A stretch of DNA of 64,000 bases from Psychrobacillus sp. INOP01 (lineage in GTDB: Bacteria; Bacillota; Bacilli; Bacillales_A; Planococcaceae), in the NCBI RefSeq assembly GCF_018140925.1, contig NZ_CP073315.1, positions 4,092,001 through 4,156,000 on the forward strand. Reading direction: 5' to 3'. Both the position numbers and the translations under genes were made by a program. Under the pieces are notes generated by a model. The model saw nothing but the letters and a program-made list of their open reading frames with translations. It searched no databases and was not told the origin of the DNA. This document shows, in pieces, positions 26,641 through 34,206 of this stretch (positions are counted from its first letter, which is position 1; each line of letters begins with the position of its first letter).

Positions 26641-26669
26641 CGCTCACGTATAGTGGGGGCTTTTTTTTC
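26641..26669 (+). terminator. Terminator-like hairpin
   Basis: GCTCAC/GTGGGGGC hairpin followed by eight T residues. The stretch from 26334 to 26690 has no convincing gene; a 28-codon frame at 26409 lacks context. Confidence 0.65.
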
Positions 26670-26694
26670 GTGCAAAATCAGGAGGGAAAATACA

Positions 26695-26817
26695 TTTAAG
26701 ATAGAAAAAAAGAAAATTATCGATCTAACACCAGCGCCATATAATCAAAGGGGCAACTTGAAACCTGGTGATATAGAATATGAGAAATTGAAAAAATCAA
26801 TTACTATAAGAGTATAA
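26695..26817 (+). pseudogene. Truncated ParB-like N-terminal fragment
   Basis: The frame reads FKIEKKKIIDLTPAPYNQRG then NLKPGDIEYEKLKKSI and stops at TAA 26815. That is the opening strand-helix of phage ParB-like nuclease-domain proteins (typically ..L.PAPYNPR..L.PGD.EYEKLK.SI). A GGAGGG site exists at 26681 but no ATG follows in frame. The rest of the gene is missing. Confidence 0.65.
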
Positions 26818-26897
26818 AGAACCGACAAAAAAAGTTCTTTAAAGTTTTATCCCTTTGAAAAGAGGCACTTAGGCAAATGGTCTAGGTGCTTTTTTAA
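26807..26897 (+). repeat. Tandem-hairpin module, copy 1
   Basis: It starts AGAGTATAAAGAACCGAC, forms AAAGAAC/GTTCTTT, then a second GCACTTAGG/TCTAGGTGC hairpin with T run (terminator). A related copy lies at 28747-28830. Confidence 0.6.
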
Positions 26898-26991
26898 TTA
26901 TCTGATTCTTACACCATATTTTATTTATCATCATTCTATTTACCAAATCCGAATTGTATGATAACAATATACGAATCAAGGAGGAAGTTAC

Positions 26992-27354
26992 ATTAAACGA
27001 TTATTAATACTTCTTACAATAACTTTACTATTAGGAGCATGTGGATCAGTTAATGAGAACATTACAATAGAAATGCATAAGGACGTTGAACAGGTTCTTA
27101 CTACTATTGAAACCTCAATAGAGAGGGATAGAGAGCCGACAATCGAAGAATGGGACATTCTTATTGAATACCAAGCAAAGTATGATTCAAAGCTAGTTGA
27201 TGGTGAATTAAGTGATGATGAACGATTACTGGACACGTTAATGGATAGTCTCATTAGCAAAGTGGATAATCAACAATCTTTAGATACTGCGACCGAAAGA
27301 TTAAAAGAAGAAATAAAAGAAACACGAACGTTTATGAAGACAGGCAAATATTAA
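26992..27354 (+). CDS. Small lipoprotein with an ATT start codon
   Basis: A 120-aa protein. Translation from ATT at 26992 gives IKRLLILLTITLLLGACGSV, a full lipoprotein signal with lipobox LGAC; the remainder is acidic and helical. AAGGAGG at 26979-26985 is correctly spaced for the ATT. The next ATG, at 27073, would remove the whole signal and has no ribosome site. Either ATT is used, as in infC, or the start has mutated and the gene is silent. Family unknown. Placed after a terminator, it looks like an independently expressed accessory gene. Confidence 0.65.
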   Translation: MKRLLILLTITLLLGACGSVNENITIEMHKDVEQVLTTIETSIERDREPTIEEWDILIEYQAKYDSKLVDGELSDDERLLDTLMDSLISKVDNQQSLDTATERLKEEIKETRTFMKTGKY

Positions 27355-27583
27355 ATTATGGCACTCACGTGCAATAGGAAAATTTATATTTTTTGTAATA
27401 TTTTCTATATTTTAGAAACATTAAAATGACAGGGGAGGAATGTAGGGTGGCAGAAGAGTTATATGTATATGACAAAGCATCTGGACTTAATTGTTCAGAT
27501 GCTTTAATTATTTTAAAATATTAGTGACAATTATATAAATTCGCATTATTATAAATATTATTAAATATGGAGGAGATGTAAAC

Positions 27584-27850
27584 ATGAGCATTGAAAATCA
27601 AAGAGATCCTGAAACTGAAGTTTTTATCGATACTTTTCAACATGCTTATGTTTATAGAGATATGAGAGCTAAGTATGATGATATTAAAGGTGATGTGGAA
27701 AAAATATTTCTAGAAGAATACAATGAACCTGTCTCTGAATACATTTCTGAAAAATATAATATTACAAAGAAAGAAGCACTTGATTTATATACTTACTTTG
27801 AAATAGAAATTAGTAAATTTCATCAGAGCAAGTTTAAAGAAGAGAAATAA
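27584..27850 (+). CDS. Hypothetical acidic 88-aa protein
   Basis: A soluble, helical, acidic protein (QRDPETEVFIDTFQHAYVYR at the start; ISEKYNITKKEALDLYTYFE near the end). A TGGAGGAGATG site fits the ATG, and a terminator follows. I do not recognise it. It stands alone between two terminators, the pattern of accessory 'moron' genes in prophages. Confidence 0.65.
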   Translation: MSIENQRDPETEVFIDTFQHAYVYRDMRAKYDDIKGDVEKIFLEEYNEPVSEYISEKYNITKKEALDLYTYFEIEISKFHQSKFKEEK

Positions 27851-27856
27851 ATATTG

Positions 27857-27886
27857 AAGTCACATCTGAATAGGTGTGGCTTTTTA
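27857..27886 (+). terminator. Terminator of the 88-aa gene
   Basis: AGTCACATC/GGTGTGGCT hairpin followed by TTTTTA. Confidence 0.75.
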
Positions 27887-27953
27887 TTAAATCAAATTTT
27901 TGTTACATACAATCATTTCCATTCACATTATGATTAGTGAGGAGGCGAATTAA

Positions 27954-28589
27954 TTGTATAACAAATTTGTAGTCACAATTTTATTACTATCAGTAATTGG
28001 ATTCTTAATAGCGATATATGCATTGCTAATGCAAGCATTTGGAATTCAGAGTGGAGATAAAGCTACTATTATAAGCGGAATCTTAAGTATGGTGGGTGGA
28101 TTTGCTGGGGCTTTAGGTGCCTATTTTGTTGCTTCAAATCAAATGAATAAACAATTTCAACACGAGAAGAGAAAAGAAGAAAAACAAAGCAAAGAGCAAA
28201 TCTTGCATACCTTAAAAAAACTAAAAATATTAAATGAAGACATAATAAATTTTGTTGAACATCTTGAAAGTGAATTTATTAAACTAGATATCGATGACAT
28301 TGATGTAATATTAAAAGTTAGAGAATATGATTTACGATATATAGTTAATAAAGTGGATAAAATCAATGATGATATATTACGGAATGATCATAATATTGAC
28401 TTTCTAAACTTTAGTAGACAAATAAACAACATGTATATTGAAATTATTGGATTCACTCATTTACCAATAGAACATAAATCACTTTCTTTAGAAGATTTAA
28501 GGCAATCGGTAAAGAAAAGGGATTTTAAACTCTTTGAAGCACAATTTAATCGGCATATCAATAAAATTCAGAAGGAATTAATAAAATAA
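27954..28589 (+). CDS. Two-helix membrane protein with cytoplasmic coiled coil
   Basis: A 211-aa protein with helices at about 7-28 and 40-60 (ISGILSMVGGFAGALGAYFVA), then a basic stretch and a long helical tail (KRKEEKQSKEQILHTLKKLK). The TTG start follows GAGGAGGCG. No family is recognised. The layout (two short helices plus a large cytoplasmic helical domain, alone between terminators inside an element) is common in superinfection-exclusion or abortive-infection proteins, but that is only an analogy. Confidence 0.65.
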   Translation: MYNKFVVTILLLSVIGFLIAIYALLMQAFGIQSGDKATIISGILSMVGGFAGALGAYFVASNQMNKQFQHEKRKEEKQSKEQILHTLKKLKILNEDIINFVEHLESEFIKLDIDDIDVILKVREYDLRYIVNKVDKINDDILRNDHNIDFLNFSRQINNMYIEIIGFTHLPIEHKSLSLEDLRQSVKKRDFKLFEAQFNRHINKIQKELIK

Positions 28590-28591
28590 AA

Positions 28592-28627
28592 ATCTTAGTC
28601 ACGTCATCATGATATGGCTTTTTTTTA
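28592..28627 (+). terminator. Terminator of the membrane protein gene
   Basis: A weak AGTCAC..ATGGCT hairpin with an eight-T run. Confidence 0.55.
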
Positions 28628-28649
28628 TACATAAAAGGTGGTGATGCCT

Positions 28650-28739
28650 ATGTTCAAGATTATTCATAAATTCTTTAGATTTTTCGGAATGATAGTAGGT
28701 ATTGCAGACGGATACATCAAAGCCGGATGTAAACACTAA
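28650..28739 (+). CDS. 29-residue peptide
   Basis: The peptide MFKIIHKFFRFFGMIVGIAD ends GYIKAGCKH. It is amphipathic and basic, preceded by AAAGGTGG. In-frame GTG and ATG codons lie 9 and 6 bases earlier. Peptides like this are often found beside phage lysis genes, but no family is recognised. Confidence 0.4.
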   Translation: MFKIIHKFFRFFGMIVGIADGYIKAGCKH

Positions 28740-28746
28740 TTATAGT

Positions 28747-28830
28747 AAGAGTATAAAGAACCGACGATAAATGTTCTTTTAAGTTTTCTCCTTTGAAAAA
28801 GAGCGCTCCTATATGGGTGCTCTTTTTAAC
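28747..28830 (+). repeat. Tandem-hairpin module, copy 2
   Basis: Same order as 26807-26897: AGAGTATAAAGAACCGAC, a GTTCTT-closing hairpin, then GAGCGC/GGTGCTC with a T run. Confidence 0.6.
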
Positions 28831-28857
28831 TCTTAGTCATTGTGTTAGCTAACGTAA

Positions 28858-29092
28858 TGGATCAAATACTTGGAATGAACGGAGCGATTACATATGCTAC
28901 CGTTCTTTTTTATATCGCATCTTGAAAACTGTGCCGAACTTGGAGTATTAGTACCGGCAAACTTGCGGCGAAATTAAAAGTCGTGGAATCACAAAAAGTC
29001 GAAGCTGAAACATTTAAAAAAATAATAAGTGAAGAATTAACAGGAAGTAAGGTTGACGCACAATTGGAAGCGGCGAGGGAAAGCGAAAAATA
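28858..29092 (+). pseudogene. Decayed phage gene before the amidase, possibly holin-related
   Basis: A short frame MDQILGMNGAITYATVLFYI ends in TGA, and a second frame KLAAKLKVVESQKVEAETFK continues to a TAA at 29090. Together they suggest a helix-plus-coiled-coil protein broken by a shift. Its place directly before the amidase is where a holin would sit. A hairpin with T run follows near 29108-29138. Confidence 0.4.
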
Positions 29093-29231
29093 GATGACAT
29101 TTAAAATAAGCTGCCTTCTGGGTGGCTTTTTATTTTGAAGGAGGTGATTGTCATGTGAAATTCAAATTTGTTATAAAAGGGTACAAGCATTTGTAAATAG
29201 CAATACAAAAACTAATATGAGGTGATTATTA

Positions 29232-29921
29232 ATGGTAAAAGTATTTATTGATCCAGGACATGGCGGAACAGATTCAGGTGCAGTAGGAAATGGTTTACAA
29301 GAAAAGAATTTAACTCTACAAATTTCTACAAGGATTCGAGATATTTTGCTAGCTGAATACAATAACGTATCTGTATTAATGAGTAGAACAGGGGATACAT
29401 TCCCATCACTTGCAGCTCGTACAAACCAAGCTAACTCATGGGGCGCTGATTTCTTCCTATCTGTTCATATTAATGCCGGTGGTGGAACTGGTTATGAAGA
29501 TTTCATTTATCCAGGCTCAGGAGCACCAACAACGACATATCAAAGCAATATCCATTCAGAAATTTTGAAGCTTGTGAACTTTACTGATCGTGGCAAGAAA
29601 CAACAAAACTTCCATGTGCTTCGTGAATCCAATATGCCAGCTCTTTTGACGGAAAATGGGTTTATCGATAATGCAACTGATGCAGCAAAATTGAAAACAG
29701 CTTCATTCATAGAATCTCTAGCGAGAGGTCATGTAAATGGAATTGTTAAGTGTTTCAATCTTCCTAAGAAAAGTACGGCAGTATACCATACGGTAGTGAG
29801 TGGCGATACTGTGTATTCATTAAGTCAAAAATACGGTAGTAACGCACAACAGATTAAGGACTGGAATGGACTTGATGCCAATTACACAATTTATATCGGA
29901 CAAGTGTTGAGAGTAAAATAA
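29232..29921 (+). CDS. N-acetylmuramoyl-L-alanine amidase with C-terminal LysM domain
   Basis: A 229-aa endolysin-type enzyme. Amidase_3 domain at 1-175: zinc ligands in FIDPGHGGTDSGAVG and FLSVHINAGGG, ligand/catalytic Glu in LQEKNLTLQ and ALLTENGFIDN. A LysM peptidoglycan-binding domain covers about 183-229 (YHTVVSGDTVYSLSQKYG ... IYIGQVLRVK). It cleaves the amide bond between MurNAc and L-alanine. No signal peptide, as expected for a phage lysin or mother-cell enzyme. GAGGTGATT precedes the ATG. A headless copy lies at 21035-21463. Confidence 0.93.
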   Translation: MVKVFIDPGHGGTDSGAVGNGLQEKNLTLQISTRIRDILLAEYNNVSVLMSRTGDTFPSLAARTNQANSWGADFFLSVHINAGGGTGYEDFIYPGSGAPTTTYQSNIHSEILKLVNFTDRGKKQQNFHVLRESNMPALLTENGFIDNATDAAKLKTASFIESLARGHVNGIVKCFNLPKKSTAVYHTVVSGDTVYSLSQKYGSNAQQIKDWNGLDANYTIYIGQVLRVK

Positions 29922-29939
29922 AAATAGTGAACCTATCGT

Positions 29940-29971
29940 AGCCCTGCTCATTCGAGTGGGGCTTTTTTATT
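29940..29971 (+). terminator. Amidase terminator
   Basis: AGCCCTGCTC/GAGTGGGGCT hairpin and six T residues. Confidence 0.8.
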
Positions 29972-30083
29972 TGCCTTTTCATATACAACAATATTAATAT
30001 AATACCTGTATATTCCTTATAATTCAGATGTTTTTTATCGGATATATATGTTAATATATTTATAGAAATTTTGAAGGAATGTA

Positions 30084-30115
30084 CTTCAACTAATGCAGGT
30101 TAGTTGAAGAAGCAT
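30084..30115 (+). repeat. Small inverted repeat (CTAA/TTAG type)
   Basis: CTTCAACTAA and TTAGTTGAAG are separated by TGCAGG. Related copies occur at 33352-33386 (plus) and 36801-36827 (minus). The 29972-30307 gap otherwise holds only AT-rich promoter sequence. Confidence 0.6.
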
Positions 30116-30307
30116 TTATACATTTGAAAAATAAGAACTAATTTAATGTATCTCAATACGGAGTAGCTTCATAATAGATTTTCGGATTATACTATAAGTT
30201 TTGCGAAATTATCTTATGTATTATTATTTTTGGTAAAATAGCAGTTATCACAATAAAATTATTTGAATATTCATATAAAAATAAACAAAAAGTAAGGAGT
30301 TTATTCC

Positions 30308-32830
30308 ATGACGAAGCATATAGATAAAGATACTTTTTACAATTCCTTCTTTGAGCATGGCCCAGATATAATACTTTTTTTAGATACAGAAAGTGTTATT
30401 GCTAATGCAAATCAAAATCTTTCTAAAGTGATAGGTTATTCGGTTGAGGAAGTTTCGCTTACCCCACTTACCAAATATTTAGAAAAGAATGAACAGGAAA
30501 ATTATCAGAATAACTTCTTAGAAGTCCTTAACGGAGAACCAAAAAGTATGGACTCTTTCTTTATAAACAACAACGGGAAGAGCATACCGATTCATATTAT
30601 ACTCCTTCCTGCGATTGTAGATGGTAAAGTAACCGGTGCTTTTGGGATTATAATAGATAAATCTGAAGCTCGAAAAATTGAAAATAGTTTACTTGAGTCG
30701 GAGTCAAAATTTAGAGCTATTGTGGAAGAAGCATTGGTAGGTGTTTATATCTTAAAGGACAAACATCTCTTATATGGTAATCCATACTATCATCAACTAC
30801 TAGGAACTAAGTACCCTGACGTCAATTTCAATATTATTAATTATATTCATCCTGAAGATATTAATGAACTCCAATCCACCTTTGATTCGTTAATAGACGG
30901 AGAAGACGGAATAACACATTATTGTCGTGTAATTCGTAAAGAGGGGTCTGAGATAAGAATAGAAGCACATTCCAAATTAATTTATATAAATAGGGACCCG
31001 ATAATTTTGGGTACAATTATAGATATAACAGAGAGAGAAAAATCTTGGGAGAAGATCAATTTTCTTGCCTATTATGACCAATTGACAAAGTTACCAAACC
31101 GAAAGTCCTTTGAAGAAACTTTGGAAAAGGAATTAGTAATCGCTAAAACATTGAATCAGAAGCTGGCAATTATGTATCTTGATTTGGATAGATTTAAATA
31201 TACAAATGATACGCTTGGACATCGTGTTGGGGATGAACTATTGATAGCTATTTCTAAACGCCTCCAGATAGTACTTGGAGATGAACACCAACTATTTAGG
31301 ATGAGCGGAGATGAGTATGCAATCATTTCACCTGACTGTAAAACTATCAACATGATAATTGACGTAGCATACCAAATTATCAGTTCAATGGAAGAACAAT
31401 TTGTCGTGGGTCAATATAGACTATTTATGACGACAAGCATTGGTATCAGTCTTTTCCCAAATGATGGAGAGGATACAATCTCCCTTATGAAAAATGCAGA
31501 TGCAGCCTTACATAACGCAAAACAGGAAGGGAAAAATACTTTTAAAGTATATTCTTCTACAATGGATATTCGAACATTTAGGGCTTTTAAGTTAGGTTCT
31601 GACATCCGTTTAGCACTTGATAAGAATCAATTAGAGTATTATTTTCAGCCAAAGGTAAGCACAGAGAATAATGAAATAATAGGGGCAGAAGCGCTAATTA
31701 GATGGAATCATCCAGAATGGGGGATATTAACTCCAAACGAGTTCCTTCCGATTATTGAAGAAAATGGGTTAATAGCTGAAGTGGGCAAAAAAATGAATTG
31801 GAAGGTAGCCAAGCAAATTAAAGCTTGGCAAGAAATGGGCTTACCACGTATACCTATATCTGTGAATTTATCAGCAAAACTATTTTTGGATAAAAACCTT
31901 GTTAGTAACTTTCAGGAGATTTTGGCAGACACCAAACTTGATCCTGAGTTTATCGAAATAGAAATTGTTGAGACTTCTATGTTAGAAAATGAGAAAGTAG
32001 TGTTGACTACTTTAAATGATCTCATTAGAACAGGAATAACTATTTCCTTAGATGACTTTGGTACAGGATATTCATCACTTTCTTATTTAACAAAGTTTAA
32101 AAAATATATCGATACATTGAAAATTGATCGGTCTTTTATTACCGAATTGAGTACAGATGAAGAGAATGAATCGAACTTCATCACTCAAACCATGATTAAA
32201 CTTGCAGAAAGAATGAAGATGAACGTTGTAGCTGAAGGAGTAGAAACTTATGAGCAGTACAATCTTTTAAAGAAAATGGGATGTAAGATTGTTCAGGGAT
32301 ATTTTTTTTCAAAGCCTCTACCAGCTACTGAATTTGAAGAATTATTAAAGATTGGAACAATTGATATACCTAATGACCTCAAATTAGGAAATCGAACATT
32401 AGAGGAAAAAAGAGAGTTTTTCAGAGTCCCTCTTCATTTCCCGCTCAGTGGTTCAATGACACTTACACGAATCAATGGCCGTACGGTGGCCGTAGGAAAA
32501 ACAGTAGTATTAATCGAGGATATTGGATTAGGTGGTCTTCGCTTTATAACAGATTTAAAGCTTACAGTAAATCCTAATATCATTTTTGAGTTTGAGACTT
32601 ACTTATTTGGAGAGACTATTAAACTACTAGGCTCTATTGTCTGGATGAATGAAATTAAACCCTATATTTATCAATATGGCTTAGAATATGCCATCGATGA
32701 GAGTGAACGTGCTGAGATTACACCAATTTTAAATAAACTTGCTTTAAAGCTTCGCAATGCCCCTTTAGTTCCTGACTGTAGTTTTGTAACTGAGGATCGT
32801 TACACTTTTATAAAAAAATTACGCAATTAA
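30308..32830 (+). CDS. PAS-PAS-GGDEF-EAL-PilZ c-di-GMP protein, probable phosphodiesterase
   Basis: An 840-aa cytoplasmic protein: PAS at about 10-120 and 125-245, GGDEF at 250-410, EAL at 425-670, PilZ at 700-800. The cyclase signature is SGDEY, so synthesis may be weak or lost, while the EAL motifs are complete (AEALIRW, SVNLSAK, EIVETS, LDDFGTG, LKIDRSF, EGVET), favouring c-di-GMP hydrolysis. PilZ residues are seen in KREFFRVPL and DIGLGGLRF, so it should also bind c-di-GMP. The start follows TAAGGAG. It is cargo inside the integrated element. Confidence 0.92.
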   Translation: MTKHIDKDTFYNSFFEHGPDIILFLDTESVIANANQNLSKVIGYSVEEVSLTPLTKYLEKNEQENYQNNFLEVLNGEPKSMDSFFINNNGKSIPIHIILLPAIVDGKVTGAFGIIIDKSEARKIENSLLESESKFRAIVEEALVGVYILKDKHLLYGNPYYHQLLGTKYPDVNFNIINYIHPEDINELQSTFDSLIDGEDGITHYCRVIRKEGSEIRIEAHSKLIYINRDPIILGTIIDITEREKSWEKINFLAYYDQLTKLPNRKSFEETLEKELVIAKTLNQKLAIMYLDLDRFKYTNDTLGHRVGDELLIAISKRLQIVLGDEHQLFRMSGDEYAIISPDCKTINMIIDVAYQIISSMEEQFVVGQYRLFMTTSIGISLFPNDGEDTISLMKNADAALHNAKQEGKNTFKVYSSTMDIRTFRAFKLGSDIRLALDKNQLEYYFQPKVSTENNEIIGAEALIRWNHPEWGILTPNEFLPIIEENGLIAEVGKKMNWKVAKQIKAWQEMGLPRIPISVNLSAKLFLDKNLVSNFQEILADTKLDPEFIEIEIVETSMLENEKVVLTTLNDLIRTGITISLDDFGTGYSSLSYLTKFKKYIDTLKIDRSFITELSTDEENESNFITQTMIKLAERMKMNVVAEGVETYEQYNLLKKMGCKIVQGYFFSKPLPATEFEELLKIGTIDIPNDLKLGNRTLEEKREFFRVPLHFPLSGSMTLTRINGRTVAVGKTVVLIEDIGLGGLRFITDLKLTVNPNIIFEFETYLFGETIKLLGSIVWMNEIKPYIYQYGLEYAIDESERAEITPILNKLALKLRNAPLVPDCSFVTEDRYTFIKKLRN

Positions 32831-33042
32831 TGTTAGTGTTAGCCTGAGCGTTGAACTAAGAATTCTCTCAAAGGAAGTTGCTTCCTTAAGGAACGCAGAC
32901 ATACCCTAAGAAGAGCAAGGAATTAGGCAACTCTTATTTCTTATTGAACTAGCAGGTGCTTTAGGTGAATAAGGAACAAACAAAAAAATTCACTAAAAGT
33001 TACAAATAAATCGCAGGAACAGAATAATAAATTGCTTAAAAA
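32831..33042. other. Gene-free stretch after the c-di-GMP gene
   Basis: No supported gene in this part of the 766-bp gap between 32830 and 33597. An AAGTTGCTTCCTTAAGGAAC palindromic patch is at about 32875-32895. Further right there are a terminator, an inverted repeat and AT-rich sequence. Confidence 0.5.
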
Positions 33043-33079
33043 TAGCGACCTTCTCTTAATTGAGTTGATCGCTTTTTTT
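33043..33079 (+). terminator. Terminator related to 21917
   Basis: AGCGACC...GATCGCT hairpin and seven T residues, with the same TTCTCTTAATTGAGTT loop as at 21917-21954. Confidence 0.75.
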
Positions 33080-33351
33080 ATTCTATAGAAACTATTAGGG
33101 GTATTCATAAATTTCCTGCGCTAGTCCATCCTCTAGATTTCACTTTGCAATTATACGGCGGAGTCTTTGAAAATAACTTTTCTTTAACTTCTTTTGTAAA
33201 CCTATTTGAACACTTCCTGAATAACTTCCTTCCACACTTTTTAGGTGCACAGTTAATGGACCTATGCCGCATTATATCTTTGGAGATATAACTAAAGGAT
33301 TTTTTTCTGAATTATTTGATTTTTTAAAATACCGCTGATATTGTGAAAGTT

Positions 33352-33386
33352 ATCACTTAAACTAACGCAGCAGGTTAGTTGAATAA
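33352..33386 (+). repeat. Small inverted repeat (AACTAAC/GTTAGTT)
   Basis: ACTTAAACTAACGCAGCAGG is followed by TTAGTTGAATAAG. It lies in the leader of the coat-dehydrogenase gene group. Confidence 0.6.
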
Positions 33387-33596
33387 GAATAAAGGAAATA
33401 AGGCTGTAATGGAGTGTCATTTCGGGGTGTTATTTTGCACCTGTTTAAAGATTAGTCATGAATAAAAGTCAAATGGGAGATTTCTCATGAAGATTTTAAA
33501 ACTTTTTTCATCACACACCATTTAAGGATCTCAAATGAATATAAGCTTCATTTTTGGGGCAATCTTCAATGGATGAAAATATTCGGAGGTGCAGGA

Positions 33597-33803
33597 ATGT
33601 TTGAAAAAAAATTAGCACTTCATGAAACTCTGGAATTTCATGAAGTAATAAATTTTAAGACAGTATGTTTACTTAAATCTAAAATGATGCAAGGTATCGT
33701 TTTTGACCAAGATCTAAAAGCGCTAATGGAGAAGGACGTAAAACAATCTATCCCAGCTTTAACTGCAATGATAAAACTATATTCAAATTCTGAGTTAAAA
33801 TAA
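33597..33803 (+). CDS. CotF-like small spore-coat protein (YraG type)
   Basis: A 68-aa protein: KLALHETLEFHEVINFKTVC then LLKSKMMQGIVFDQDLKALM match the short CotF-related coat proteins YraD to YraG. The upstream ATG at 33573 is rejected because TTCGGAGGTGCAG fits ATG 33597. In B. subtilis such genes flank the alcohol dehydrogenase adhB, and the same grouping is seen here. Forespore or mother-cell expression is expected. Confidence 0.78.
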   Translation: MFEKKLALHETLEFHEVINFKTVCLLKSKMMQGIVFDQDLKALMEKDVKQSIPALTAMIKLYSNSELK

Positions 33804-33819
33804 TCGGAGGTCGGTTCGT

Positions 33820-34182
33820 ATGAATGATTATTTAGATCCTATAAATTCTGTTGGAATGCCCGAACTTACTGATTCAGGTATTGCCCTTGAATTTTTGTTA
33901 TCAACAAAAACTGGGGTTAGAAATCTTTCAATTGCATTGACAGAAACAGCAACACCTACAATTAGAAAGTTATTACAGGAACAACTTGATGTAACCATTG
34001 CCTTATATTTCGAAATTGCAGATCTCATGATGAAAAAACAATGGTTAAACCCATATGATTTGGAACTTCAAAAACAATTGGATATTAAATCCGCTCAAAA
34101 TGCAGTAGATATAGCTAATTTAAATCTCTTTCCGGGCGTTACAAATCGGAAAGGAATGTTTCCAAGCCCACCGAAGAAATAA
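33820..34182 (+). CDS. CotF-like spore-coat protein (YraF/YraD type)
   Basis: A 120-aa protein with the CotF-family helical core (DSGIALEFLLSTKTGVRNLS, then a second helix ending in YFEIADLMMKKQWLNPYD). Members are four-helix, ferritin-like coat proteins. ATCGGAGGTCGG precedes the ATG. It lies 16 bp after its smaller relative and 24 bp before the dehydrogenase gene, so all three form one operon. Confidence 0.82.
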   Translation: MNDYLDPINSVGMPELTDSGIALEFLLSTKTGVRNLSIALTETATPTIRKLLQEQLDVTIALYFEIADLMMKKQWLNPYDLELQKQLDIKSAQNAVDIANLNLFPGVTNRKGMFPSPPKK

Positions 34183-34206
34183 TGAATATAGAAGGAGATT
34201 TAATTA

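Noticed and set aside
27448-27525. 25-codon GTG frame between the lipoprotein and the 88-aa gene
   Set aside because: Most of it is the two arms of a terminator-like hairpin (AGCATCTG/CAGATGCT), so a hairpin explains it better than a peptide.
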